Part shown: piece by piece, positions 6,470-15,021 of the stretch
How the letters are laid out: the number at the start of each line of letters is the position of its first letter
Numbering within the stretch: position 1 is the first letter of the stretch
Assembly (NCBI GenBank): GCA_046297935.1
Contig: JBKBHA010000014.1
Coordinates: forward strand, 28,135 to 92,134
Source of the DNA: CAYMZZ01 sp046297935
GTDB lineage: Bacteria > Bacteroidota > Bacteroidia > Chitinophagales > Chitinophagaceae
Direction of reading: 5' to 3'
DNA: 64,000 nt
Program-made: the position numbers and the translations under genes
Notes under the pieces: generated by a model
Told to the model about the DNA's origin: nothing
Databases searched by the model: none
The model's input: the letters and a program-made list of their open reading frames with translations, nothing else

Positions 6470-9448
6470 TTAGAACAGGTTGTAACCGTAGCTCACGTAG
6501 TACAGACCTCCAACATAGGGGCTGCCGAAACCGGTACGGTAGTAGCTGTTGCCAAGGTTGGTGCCGCCAATACGGAACACGCTCTTGGTCTTAGGCATTC
6601 GGTAAGAAATCTGTGCATCTACCCAGGTAAAATAAGGCAGGGTACCGCTCACGAAAGTTCCTTCGTAGTAGTTATTATCCTGCCAGCGTACTACCACGTT
6701 AAAGCCAACTCCTTTGTACACATTATCATTACGCAGACCCAGGTTCCAGCGATATTTTGGCGCATTAAAGAATGATACAAAACCAGCGGGCACATCCTGC
6801 AACTGATCAGAGAAGAGGTTACCGTACATGTTGAATCCGCGGCCCAGTTGATATTCTGCACTTACACCCCAGCCAATGGCTTTTACATCCTGCTGCGCAT
6901 TTTGTACGTACGATACGTTGCGGGTTGTGAAGGGTGAATACAGGTCGGTAGCCGAGGGGTTTGCCATGGCCGACTGTGCCACACCTATAGTAGCCACGAA
7001 ATTCTTGTTGATGCTGTAATAAGCGTATGCATCCAGCAAAAGTTTACCTCCCAGAATGCCTTTATAACCTACTTCAAAAGAATTCACTGTTTCAGGCTTA
7101 ACCTCGCGGTACTGGGCCTGAATCAGCAGGTTGGTATTGGCAGGGTTTCCACTTGCGCGATAAGCAAGCACACTTGCGGCAGTGTACCCAGGATTGTTTC
7201 CATTCAGGCCATATTTGGTTTGTTGCTCAGGCAAACAACCAATCAGCAAGCCGGCACCGGTCAACAGGTCGATGTACTGGTTCTGGTTGGTGGGGAAACG
7301 GTAACCGGTTTGATAAGAAACACGGATATTATTGTCTTTCGCAACACGGAACAGCGCCGTGAAACGGGGTGTAAACTTGCCATCGAAATTGGTCTGCTTG
7401 TCGTAGCGACCAGCTGCGTTGATAGTCAGGAAGTCGTTGAAGAACTTCTTGCGCAACTGGATATAACCACCGGTTTCGTTGATCCGGATTACTCCGCCGC
7501 CATCGTCAAACAAAGTACCTTCTGAATTGAGCGCCCACTGTTTCCACTGTGCTCCCACTACTACTTCCAACTGGTCCGAAAAATCGAGGGCATCACTCAG
7601 GTTCAACTGACCTTCACCAGAGTAAAGATCTGTTTTGTCCAGGAAGAGAGCCCCACCCTGTGAAATCGGAATTTCCTGGCCGCGGCGTTTTGCATTTTCG
7701 AATGCGGGGGTGCCAGGCAAGTAGCGACCTGCATCAGCCACGCCACGCGCGTTGATATGAGCATTCTGATCGCTCATACCGGTTCCACCCAGGCGACGTG
7801 ACTCGGAAAATGCAGCTACATATTGAGTAAACCAGGTCTGGTTGGTTTTCCATTGATCGTTGATATACACACCCAGCGCTGTGGCATTATACGATCCACC
7901 TGCATTTTCCTGAGTGGTGTATGCGCGCACAAACCAGGTCTTGCCACGAACTTCCAGCTTATGCTGAGCAATTTTCAGGTTGCGAAGTGCATAGCGGTCT
8001 GCACCGGTATACACGGTGGTACCAGTTCCAAAATACGAGCTCAGCGATGCTTCAATGTTGTTATTGATCATGTAATGCAATGCCGCATTGAACTTGGCAT
8101 TGATCGTGTTATAATCTACCAGATTCTTTTCCTCATAGCCGGTACGCGACACGTTTTGATTGGGAATAGTACCATTGTTCAAACCAAGGTTTACCGGTAC
8201 AAATGCCTGCATGGCCTGTACATAAGCCTGACGCTGTGCCCCGGTTAAACCCGGTACGCTGTTAGCGAATGCAGTGACGTTAGCGAGGAAACCATTGATC
8301 TGAGCCGATGAGGGGTTATTTCCCAAAATAGAATTGGCTACAACTGAAATATCGGTGGTGCCGCCGCTGCTGGCCAGCCCTGCAAATGCCTGCGAAAGCG
8401 GATTGGAGCGTACAGTAGAAGAAAGCAGGTTGGCAAACTGCAGCATATTCGCACTGGCTTCGTCACCATAAATATTTACACCATTGAAATTGGGATCGTT
8501 CTGACGATTACCACCCACCACACTACTCAACACACCAATTTGTTGTTTATTACGATAATCATCAGCCTGCCAGTCATTCGCCTTTACTAAAGCAGCTGAA
8601 AACTTGAAAGCAAATTTGTTGTTGATGGCCTTAGCCCAGCGAAGCGACCAGTCGTAGTATGGTGAAGCAGAACGCTGCTTGCCATCCACGTGCATGATTC
8701 CCTGCTTGATGTTGAAGCTAAGTCCCTGGTACTTGAAAGGATTTTTGCTGTTGATCAGCAATGTACCGTTCAAACCACCTGAACCATACAATGCCGATGA
8801 TGCTCCAGCCAGCAATTCAACGTTATCAACATCCAGTTCGTTAGGCCCAATGATATTTCCTACCGAAAAGTTCAAACCCGGTGCCTGGTTATCCATACCG
8901 TCGATCAACTGATTGAGACGGGTATTACCGCTGCTCACAAAACCACGGGTGGTAACAGTGCGGAAGGTGAGGCTGGCCGTATGCATATCCACGCCCTTCA
9001 GGTTAGCGATAGCTTCGTAGTAATTGGGTGCGGGAACGTTGCGGATGGTTGCGCTACTCATTCTCTCCACAGTTACGGGCGACTCGAGTATACGTGTGGG
9101 GGTACGAGTGGCGGCTACTACCACTTCCTGACCAAGGGTGCTGACAGGTTTGAAGTCAACTTCTACCGCTTTAGATGCGTCTGAAACGGCTATCTCCATT
9201 TGCTCAAATCCTACAGAACTCACTACAAGTGTTACGGGTAATTTTTCTACAGAAAGGCTGAATGCGCCGTCGGAATTGGTGAAAGTACCTACGTTCGTTC
9301 CTTTAACCAATACAGAAACGGCTGGCACCACTTCGCCGGTACCTGCATTTCGAACGGTACCGGTGATGGTAATGTTTTGGGCAAAAGCAGCAATCGAAAG
9401 CAGGCTGGCAACAATCCACACAGCCATAAAGCGATAGCCTTTTCTCAT
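6470..9448 (-). CDS. TonB-dependent outer-membrane receptor
   Basis: The 992-residue protein imports an unknown ligand across the outer membrane using TonB energy. It has a signal peptide (residues 1-23, ending AAFAQ), a CarboxypepD_reg-like beta-sandwich (about 24-115, with TNSDGAFSLSVEKLP), a plug domain (about 120-240, containing VDNVELLAGASSALYGSGG) and a 22-strand-type barrel ending in an aromatic residue (YGYNLF). The extra N-terminal beta-sandwich is typical of Bacteroidota receptors. No SusD-like partner is adjacent, so it is not a canonical SusCD pair. The neighbours (purC divergent, a coiled-coil gene convergent) give no clue to substrate. I saw no cobalamin or TPP riboswitch in the 150-nt leader. 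Confidence 0.92.
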   Translation of the reverse strand: MRKGYRFMAVWIVASLLSIAAFAQNITITGTVRNAGTGEVVPAVSVLVKGTNVGTFTNSDGAFSLSVEKLPVTLVVSSVGFEQMEIAVSDASKAVEVDFKPVSTLGQEVVVAATRTPTRILESPVTVERMSSATIRNVPAPNYYEAIANLKGVDMHTASLTFRTVTTRGFVSSGNTRLNQLIDGMDNQAPGLNFSVGNIIGPNELDVDNVELLAGASSALYGSGGLNGTLLINSKNPFKYQGLSFNIKQGIMHVDGKQRSASPYYDWSLRWAKAINNKFAFKFSAALVKANDWQADDYRNKQQIGVLSSVVGGNRQNDPNFNGVNIYGDEASANMLQFANLLSSTVRSNPLSQAFAGLASSGGTTDISVVANSILGNNPSSAQINGFLANVTAFANSVPGLTGAQRQAYVQAMQAFVPVNLGLNNGTIPNQNVSRTGYEEKNLVDYNTINAKFNAALHYMINNNIEASLSSYFGTGTTVYTGADRYALRNLKIAQHKLEVRGKTWFVRAYTTQENAGGSYNATALGVYINDQWKTNQTWFTQYVAAFSESRRLGGTGMSDQNAHINARGVADAGRYLPGTPAFENAKRRGQEIPISQGGALFLDKTDLYSGEGQLNLSDALDFSDQLEVVVGAQWKQWALNSEGTLFDDGGGVIRINETGGYIQLRKKFFNDFLTINAAGRYDKQTNFDGKFTPRFTALFRVAKDNNIRVSYQTGYRFPTNQNQYIDLLTGAGLLIGCLPEQQTKYGLNGNNPGYTAASVLAYRASGNPANTNLLIQAQYREVKPETVNSFEVGYKGILGGKLLLDAYAYYSINKNFVATIGVAQSAMANPSATDLYSPFTTRNVSYVQNAQQDVKAIGWGVSAEYQLGRGFNMYGNLFSDQLQDVPAGFVSFFNAPKYRWNLGLRNDNVYKGVGFNVVVRWQDNNYYEGTFVSGTLPYFTWVDAQISYRMPKTKSVFRIGGTNLGNSYYRTGFGSPYVGGLYYVSYGYNLF

Positions 9449-9563
9449 AAATAAGCAATTTTGGTTTTGGAATATGATGGAAAAATAAGGATTGTCGGGT
9501 GTTTGTAAAAATTTAATTTTTAGGCAGAAAGAATAATTTGTTGAAATCTTGGAAGGGTGAAAC

Positions 9564-9594
9564 TTGCCTGATTTTCAGGCCCTGCTTACTTTCG
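9564..9594 (+). promoter_or_regulatory. purC promoter
   Basis: TTG at 9564-9566, a 20-nt spacer, then TACTTTCG at 9587-9594 (one mismatch to TAnnTTTG). The purC ATG follows at 9599, implying an almost leaderless transcript. Confidence 0.5.
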
Positions 9595-9598
9595 ATTT

Positions 9599-10531
9599 AT
9601 GGCCGAATTCAGCTTCCCGGGACAGTCCCGGTTTTACCGCGGCAAGGTACGCGACGTATACACAATCGACGACATCCTGGTCATGATCGCCTCCGATCGG
9701 ATCTCGGCTTTCGACGTCATTCTTCCACGACCAATCCCCTTCAAGGGTCAGGTGCTGAACCAGATTGCGGCGCATATGCTCAACGCCACCCGTGATATCT
9801 GCCCCAACTGGCTGTTGGATGTACCGGCGCCGAACGTGTCGATCGGCCGCCGCTGTGAACCTTTCCGGATTGAAATGGTAGTACGGGGCAACCTGGTGGG
9901 ACATGCCTGGCGCACTTACGCGGCCGGCAAAAGAGAATTGTGCGGTGCATTGATGCCAGACGGACTAAAGGAGAACGACTATTTTCCCCGACCCATTGTC
10001 ACCCCTTCTACCAAAGCAGAGCAGGGTCACGACGAGGACATTTCGCCAGCACAAATATTAAGTCAGGGACTGGCGACCGCGGAGGAATGGAAAATACTGG
10101 AGGAATACGCGCTTCAACTTTTTGAACGCGGGCGTGATCTGGCAGCCAAGCAGGGACTGATCCTGGTCGATACCAAATATGAGTTTGGAAAGATTGGAGA
10201 TAGCATTTACCTGATGGATGAAATACATACTCCCGACAGCAGTCGTTATTTTTATGCTGATGGGTTTGAAGAAAGACAGGTCAAAGGGGAGCGACAAAAG
10301 CAATTGAGCAAAGAATTTGTAAGAGAATGGCTGATCGCAAACAACTTCATGGGCAAGGAAGGACAAACGGTGCCAGACATGAGCGACGATTGGGTCAACA
10401 CGATCTCTGCCCGGTATATAGAGCTTTACGAAAAAGTGATAGGTCAGCCGTTTCGGCCTGAGCCATTAAGCGACGAAGAAACGTACACTCGGGTGATTAC
10501 CGCCCTCGGGAAAATTAACAGCAAATCGTAA
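9599..10531 (+). CDS. purC: Phosphoribosylaminoimidazole-succinocarboxamide synthase (SAICAR synthetase)
   Basis: PurC joins CAIR and aspartate with ATP to give SAICAR in purine synthesis. The 310-residue protein belongs to the longer, yeast-like branch (E. coli PurC is 237 residues). Visible motifs are RGKVRDVY (14-21), SDRISAFDV (32-40), VRGNLVGHAWRTY (95-107) and the signature DTKYEFG (191-197). The ATG at 9599 gives the usual family start a few residues before the RGKVRDVY segment. It is monocistronic: promoter on one side and a long inverted repeat at 10537-10607 on the other. It is the second purine gene in the window, 8.4 kb from purM. Confidence 0.96.
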   Translation: MAEFSFPGQSRFYRGKVRDVYTIDDILVMIASDRISAFDVILPRPIPFKGQVLNQIAAHMLNATRDICPNWLLDVPAPNVSIGRRCEPFRIEMVVRGNLVGHAWRTYAAGKRELCGALMPDGLKENDYFPRPIVTPSTKAEQGHDEDISPAQILSQGLATAEEWKILEEYALQLFERGRDLAAKQGLILVDTKYEFGKIGDSIYLMDEIHTPDSSRYFYADGFEERQVKGERQKQLSKEFVREWLIANNFMGKEGQTVPDMSDDWVNTISARYIELYEKVIGQPFRPEPLSDEETYTRVITALGKINSKS

Positions 10532-10536
10532 ACGAA

Positions 10537-10607
10537 AATTTGGGAATCTGTTAATTTGGAAATTTGAGTGGTTCGCTACAAATTTAAAATTAACAGATTC
10601 CCAATTT
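10537..10607. terminator. Long inverted repeat between purC and the 147-residue lipoprotein gene
   Basis: Arms of 16 perfectly paired bases (10542-10557 with 10587-10602) extend by several A/T pairs at the outer edge, around a 29-nt A/T-rich loop. The two flanking genes converge here, so it probably terminates both. The loop is unusually long for an intrinsic terminator, and the sequence resembles a dispersed intergenic repeat. Confidence 0.55.
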
Positions 10608-10622
10608 AGAAGCTCGAGGAGT

Positions 10623-11066
10623 TTACCGCTTCTTATACAACCCCTGTTTTATTTGTTTCTTTTCTCCGCCTCTGCCGTATGTGTAGCAAAGATTGTCGAT
10701 CACGTATTGAGCTTCGCCGTACGATAACCAGTAGTCTGTTACTTCTCCACGGAAAATGGAATTGTCCATGTAGTTATAAAAATCCCGATAGCCGCGGCGG
10801 CTCAAATCACCAAATACTTCATCGCCTTCAAAAGGAACTCTGCCACCGGTTTGACGAATAATGGTATAGCCGTTGAAGGTTTCAACAACAATGTATGGGC
10901 AATAGGTGTCTGCGTACACCACATAGCCATTCTCCTTGCTCATCCAGTAGTCAATATCGTCGCCGCCATAGTATGCACGCCGGCTACAGCTACTGAGTAC
11001 AACAACAAACAGGGCAAGTATGCCGGTGCCGGTTAAAATGTTGCGGAGTGTAAATGTCTTTTTCAT
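10623..11066 (-). CDS. Small hypothetical lipoprotein
   Basis: This is a 147-residue lipoprotein with a signal peptide and lipobox ending in LSSC (Cys27): MKKTFTLRNILTGTGILALF then VVVLSSC. The mature part is rich in Tyr, Gly and Asp (DDIDYWMSKENGYVVYAD, TFNGYTIIRQTGGRVPFEGD) and looks like a compact beta domain. It ends in a basic tail (KKQIKQGLYKKR). There is no catalytic motif and I do not recognise the family. It is monocistronic, convergent with purC and divergent from the lactonase gene, with 133 nt between the two start codons. Confidence 0.75.
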   Translation of the reverse strand: MKKTFTLRNILTGTGILALFVVVLSSCSRRAYYGGDDIDYWMSKENGYVVYADTYCPYIVVETFNGYTIIRQTGGRVPFEGDEVFGDLSRRGYRDFYNYMDNSIFRGEVTDYWLSYGEAQYVIDNLCYTYGRGGEKKQIKQGLYKKR

Positions 11067-11199
11067 AATCCTGCATTTTGTGTGATTGATGGTTTTCCGT
11101 TCTATGGAGTTAAGACGGCAAAGCCTTCGCCGCGTTTACCTAACGTTTGTTAAATTATCGCCAAGGAAATCTTAATACCAAAATGCCTATCTTTTCATT

Positions 11200-12324
11200 A
11201 TGAAATACGTACTAAAGCTCGCTCCGATGCTACTGATGGGAGTACATTTAAATGCGCAGAAAAATGTCCAGTTGTATATAGGCACTTATACTGGCGAAGG
11301 CAGCAAGGGTATCTACCAATATAATTTTAATACAGAAACAGGCCAGGCCACTACTGGCCGGGTTACAGAAGCTTCCAATCCTTCCTATATCTGCATTTCC
11401 GCTGATCAGAAATTTTTATATGCCATACACGAAAATGGTGGCGACAACAAGAGCGGCGAAATTTCAGCATACAGCCGAAATGCGGCCACAGGAGAACTTA
11501 CTCTGCTCAACACACAACCGACCGGCGGCGACCACCCTTGTTATGTTTCCACCGACCGGCACGGAAAATGGGTGGTGGCCGGCAATTATAGCGGCGGAAA
11601 TATTGCGGTGTTTTCTATCAGAGAAGATGGGCGTTTGGGTGAACGTAGTTTTTTACAGCAACATACTGGTAGTGGCAGCAATCCCGACCGTCAGGAAAAA
11701 CCCCATGTACACTGCACCGCTTTTTCGCCCGATCAGAGAATGCTACTTGTGCCAGACCTGGGAATTGACCGGATAATGATATACAAGGTTGATATTTTTA
11801 CAGGTGCTTTAACCCCGGCAGACCAGCCCTGGTATCAGGCCGATGCGGGTGCTGGTCCCCGCCACATCACGTTTTCGCCATCGGGCAAACACGCGTATCT
11901 GATCGAGGAATTAAGTGGCACGGTAGTAGCCTTTCAATGGAAAAAAAATCGATTGAAACGAATGCAGCGTATCAGCACGCTGGCGGCCGGTGAAACCAAT
12001 TTTGCCGGTAGTGCCGATATTCATGTATCGCCCGACGGAAACTTTCTTTACGCCAGCAACAGAGCCGACTATAACAATATCGCGATCTACCGCATCGATC
12101 CTAAGAAAGGAACACTCAGCCTGGTTGGACACCAGTCGACGTTGGGTAAAGGGCCTCGCCATTTTTCATTTGACCCCAGCGGGAAATTTGTACTCGTTGG
12201 TAATCAAACCAGCAATCAGGTGGTTATATTCAGGTATGATTCGGCCACGGGAAAATTAAGCGACACGGGCAACCGGATAGAGGTAGGTAAACCTGTTTGT
12301 TTTGCCTGGGCCAGCATGCCCTGA
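11200..12324 (+). CDS. pgl: 6-phosphogluconolactonase-family beta-propeller (lactonase)
   Basis: The 374-residue protein matches the seven-bladed lactonase fold (PF10282, YbhE/Pgl type). Blade repeats are visible: YIGTYTGEGSKGIYQYNF, PSYICISADQKFLYAIHE, GDHPCYVSTDRHGKWVVAGN, PHVHCTAFSPDQRMLLVPDL, PRHITFSPSGKHAYLIEE and PRHFSFDPSGKFVLVGNQ. A hydrophobic N-terminus (residues 1-19, ending HLNA) suggests export, whereas cytosolic Pgl lacks a signal. The true substrate may therefore be a periplasmic sugar lactone rather than 6-phosphogluconolactone (inference). The product name is by family; the physiological reaction is uncertain. The gene converges with the histidine kinase gene, leaving 12 nt between their stops. 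Confidence 0.85.
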   Translation: MKYVLKLAPMLLMGVHLNAQKNVQLYIGTYTGEGSKGIYQYNFNTETGQATTGRVTEASNPSYICISADQKFLYAIHENGGDNKSGEISAYSRNAATGELTLLNTQPTGGDHPCYVSTDRHGKWVVAGNYSGGNIAVFSIREDGRLGERSFLQQHTGSGSNPDRQEKPHVHCTAFSPDQRMLLVPDLGIDRIMIYKVDIFTGALTPADQPWYQADAGAGPRHITFSPSGKHAYLIEELSGTVVAFQWKKNRLKRMQRISTLAAGETNFAGSADIHVSPDGNFLYASNRADYNNIAIYRIDPKKGTLSLVGHQSTLGKGPRHFSFDPSGKFVLVGNQTSNQVVIFRYDSATGKLSDTGNRIEVGKPVCFAWASMP

Positions 12325-12336
12325 TCGCTGTATGCT

Positions 12337-13716
12337 TTAATTAGCAGGAGGCAGAGTGAAAGAAAATACGGAACCCCTGCCCTCTTCGCTTTCCACAAAC
12401 ATACGGCCACCGTTTTTCGACAAAGACTCCTTACACAACATCAGACCCAGTCCGGTGCCCGATTCGTTGGCTGTGCCTTTTGTTGTGTAGAAATCACGTC
12501 CGTTGATTTTTGCTAGTGCCTCCTCCGACATACCCAATCCGGTATCTTCTACAAATACTTCCACAAAATCACCCGCAGCCTGAGTACCCAGACAAACCTT
12601 GCCGTTGGCTGGTGTGAACTTGATGGCATTCGATAACAAATTACGTAATACAAGGTCGATCATATCCTTGTCGGCAAAAACATATACCGGTTGCTCAGCC
12701 TTTAGTTCCAGGTAAACCTGTTTTGATTCAGCCTGCAACCGAAGCAATGCGGCTACATCCTGTATCATCTGGCGTAAATCGAGCAGTTGCGGACGTGCAC
12801 TTTCGCTCTGCATCTGGCTCTTTGCCCAATGCAGCAGATTTTCCATGAGGCTGGTTGTGTAATTGAGATCCCGGACCACATCGGGTACCATCAGTTTCAG
12901 ATCATCCGCGGGTAAATTGAATTCCTCCACATTACGGAACAAATTACGTAATGCATAGATCGGCGTCTTAAGATCATGCGAAATGACTGAGAACAACTTA
13001 TTCTTCAGTGCATCCAGTTCTTTTAGTTCAACTGTCTGCTTTTGAAGCTGTGCAGCCTTGTCGGCAATTTCTCTTTTCTGCGCGGCAATTTCTTCATTGT
13101 ACGCCTGTAGCTGTTCGTTGCGGCGGATTATACCGCGCTGGTATCTGGCATTCTCTTGTTTGATTAGATACAGTCCCAGAAAAATGAATACAGCGGCCAA
13201 ACCGTGGTTGAAAAAATAAAAACCATAGCTTACGTCAATCAGTCGAAAATCATAGTCTTTCCAAAACACAAACACCGCCAGGTAACACCCAATTGAAAGT
13301 CCAAACGCGAAAAAAACATTCAGCAGGCGCTGCAAAAAGAACACTGATAAAACTCCGTAAAGGATGAAGAACAGTTCAATACCTACGTCCACCCCGGCTG
13401 CGTACACCAGTGAGGTCATAACCGGATAAAGCGAAAAATAAATGACCCTTGCAAGTTCGTATCGCTGCGAACGATTGCAGTAAAGTACAAGAAGACTGAT
13501 GACTGCAGGAGAAAATGCCACCACCCATGCCAGCATTGGGAGTTGATGGGTATCGATAAGTCCGGCCACCGGAACTGCCAGACCCGAAAGCAGGGCTATG
13601 AAATTGAGAAGGTTAAAGATGCCGAGTTTACGGCGCTCGTATTCATCAAGCGTTGGGCTCATACCGTTTTGCTGAATAGCCAAAACGGCATTTTTCAAAA
13701 ACTGAAAACTGTTCAT
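12337..13716 (-). CDS. Membrane-bound sensor histidine kinase (orphan)
   Basis: The protein has 459 residues from the ATG at 13716. The N-terminal half (about 35-185) holds five to six hydrophobic segments in a membrane sensor of unknown ligand. A coiled coil (about 187-240) leads to the HisKA domain with SHDLKTP (246-252, phospho-acceptor His247). The HATPase domain shows the N box NLLSNAIKF (359-367), G1 DTGLGM (391-396) and G2 GTGLGL (420-425). An in-frame ATG at 13833 would add 39 residues of non-membrane sequence and was rejected. No response regulator gene is adjacent, so its partner is elsewhere. All catalytic boxes are intact. Confidence 0.9.
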   Translation of the reverse strand: MNSFQFLKNAVLAIQQNGMSPTLDEYERRKLGIFNLLNFIALLSGLAVPVAGLIDTHQLPMLAWVVAFSPAVISLLVLYCNRSQRYELARVIYFSLYPVMTSLVYAAGVDVGIELFFILYGVLSVFFLQRLLNVFFAFGLSIGCYLAVFVFWKDYDFRLIDVSYGFYFFNHGLAAVFIFLGLYLIKQENARYQRGIIRRNEQLQAYNEEIAAQKREIADKAAQLQKQTVELKELDALKNKLFSVISHDLKTPIYALRNLFRNVEEFNLPADDLKLMVPDVVRDLNYTTSLMENLLHWAKSQMQSESARPQLLDLRQMIQDVAALLRLQAESKQVYLELKAEQPVYVFADKDMIDLVLRNLLSNAIKFTPANGKVCLGTQAAGDFVEVFVEDTGLGMSEEALAKINGRDFYTTKGTANESGTGLGLMLCKESLSKNGGRMFVESEEGRGSVFSFTLPPAN

Positions 13717-13897
13717 AGTACGGAAGCGTTGGTGGATTAACGGCTTTCGTAGGGATGGGATCGAATCGAATTTTCTAAGGATGATGGTTCGAGAACATAT
13801 ACGGTAGTGGCTGAAGAATGGTTTGACAATCATCGAATTTTTTCTACAGCATCCACTTCAGGATATAGTCCACATAATCAACGCCTTAATTGAAGAA

Positions 13898-14932
13898 TTA
13901 TTGCCATCCACCCGGCATTTGTTTGCGTCGGCGCGATTTATTGAACACATTCCTGCCCTTATCAATCCCGGATCTCAGACGACGCTGTTCTTCTGCGGGA
14001 AGGTGGATTACCGACTGACACTCGCTGCTACAGCAGCCTTCAAATTGGGCCTTGCATTTTTCGCATTGGATAAAAAGCAGATGACAGGCATCATTTACGC
14101 AGTTTACGTGCGTATCTGCGGGCTCGCCACATTGATGGCATTTGGCAATAATCTCTTCCGTAATCCGCTCGCCCATGCGTTGATCGAACACAAAATTTTT
14201 ACCGCGAAATTTATTGGGAAGTCCTTTTTCTTTAACCTGGTTACTGTAATGTATGATGCCCCCTTCGAGATGAAACACATTGCTGAATCCCTGGTGAAGC
14301 ATATATGCAGAGGCTTTTTCACAACGGATGCCGCCGGTGCAGTACATGATGATTGGTCGATCCTTATTTTCCTTCATCATTTCAGCTGCCATCGGCAGCT
14401 GTTCACGGAAAGTATCGCTGGGTATTTCGATAGCATTCTGAAAATGGCCTACTTCGTATTCGTAGTGATTGCGCATATCAATCACCACGGTTTCAGGGTC
14501 CGCTGTCAATTGGTTGAACTGCTCGGCATTCACATATTTCCCCTTATTCTCCATGCTGAAATTCGGGTCTTCAATTCCGTCGGCCACAATTTTGGGCCTC
14601 ACCTTGATGTCGAGCACATAGAACGACTTTCCGTCATCATCCACCGCCAGATTGAGCCGTAAGCCATTGAGTGGTTCAATCTGATAAAGGTATTCCCGAA
14701 AAGGAACAAGGTTTTCTGTAGGTACACTGATCTGTGCATTGATGCCCTCCTGTGCCACATAAATGCGACCCAATACACCCAGCTTCGCAAATTCGCGATA
14801 GAGTGTGTTCCGGAATGTTTCTGGTTCAGCAATTGGGAAATAACAATAAAACGAAATGGTGGTGCGGGGCGTTTCATCACGCAGAATACGCTCCTTGAGC
14901 TCCTTTCGGGAGACACGGTTGTGGAGAGCCAT
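13898..14932 (-). CDS. trhO: tRNA uridine(34) hydroxylase, rhodanese family
   Basis: TrhO (YceA/UPF0176) catalyses oxygen-dependent 5-hydroxylation of U34 in certain tRNAs. The 344-residue protein has an N-terminal acylphosphatase-like domain (about 20-125, with IYVAQEGINAQIS) and a rhodanese domain (about 130-235) with the active loop CTGGIRC (198-204). A Cys-rich C-terminal region (Cys265, 268, 278, 283, 290, 293, 300, 301, 305) looks like a zinc-binding or [Fe-S]-type cluster site. The basic tail ends RRRKQMPGGWQ. It lies downstream of the DUF5686 gene on the same strand with about 90 nt between. Family assignment is confident; activity is inferred from family. Confidence 0.9.
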   Translation of the reverse strand: MALHNRVSRKELKERILRDETPRTTISFYCYFPIAEPETFRNTLYREFAKLGVLGRIYVAQEGINAQISVPTENLVPFREYLYQIEPLNGLRLNLAVDDDGKSFYVLDIKVRPKIVADGIEDPNFSMENKGKYVNAEQFNQLTADPETVVIDMRNHYEYEVGHFQNAIEIPSDTFREQLPMAAEMMKENKDRPIIMYCTGGIRCEKASAYMLHQGFSNVFHLEGGIIHYSNQVKEKGLPNKFRGKNFVFDQRMGERITEEIIAKCHQCGEPADTHVNCVNDACHLLFIQCEKCKAQFEGCCSSECQSVIHLPAEEQRRLRSGIDKGRNVFNKSRRRKQMPGGWQ

Positions 14933-15021
14933 AGTTCAAAATTTGATCCCGCAAGCGGGAAATTCATGGAATTGGTCAGTTGCAGGCTGAACCAAATTTG
15001 CGCCGCAAAGATACGAAATCT

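Noticed and set aside
9449..9598. Riboswitch before the TonB-dependent receptor gene
   Set aside because: No cobalamin box, TPP core or other riboswitch motif could be seen in the leader.
13823..14662. 279-codon plus-strand frame opposite trhO
   Set aside because: It lies antisense to a clear TrhO gene and has no family features; it is a shadow of the real gene.
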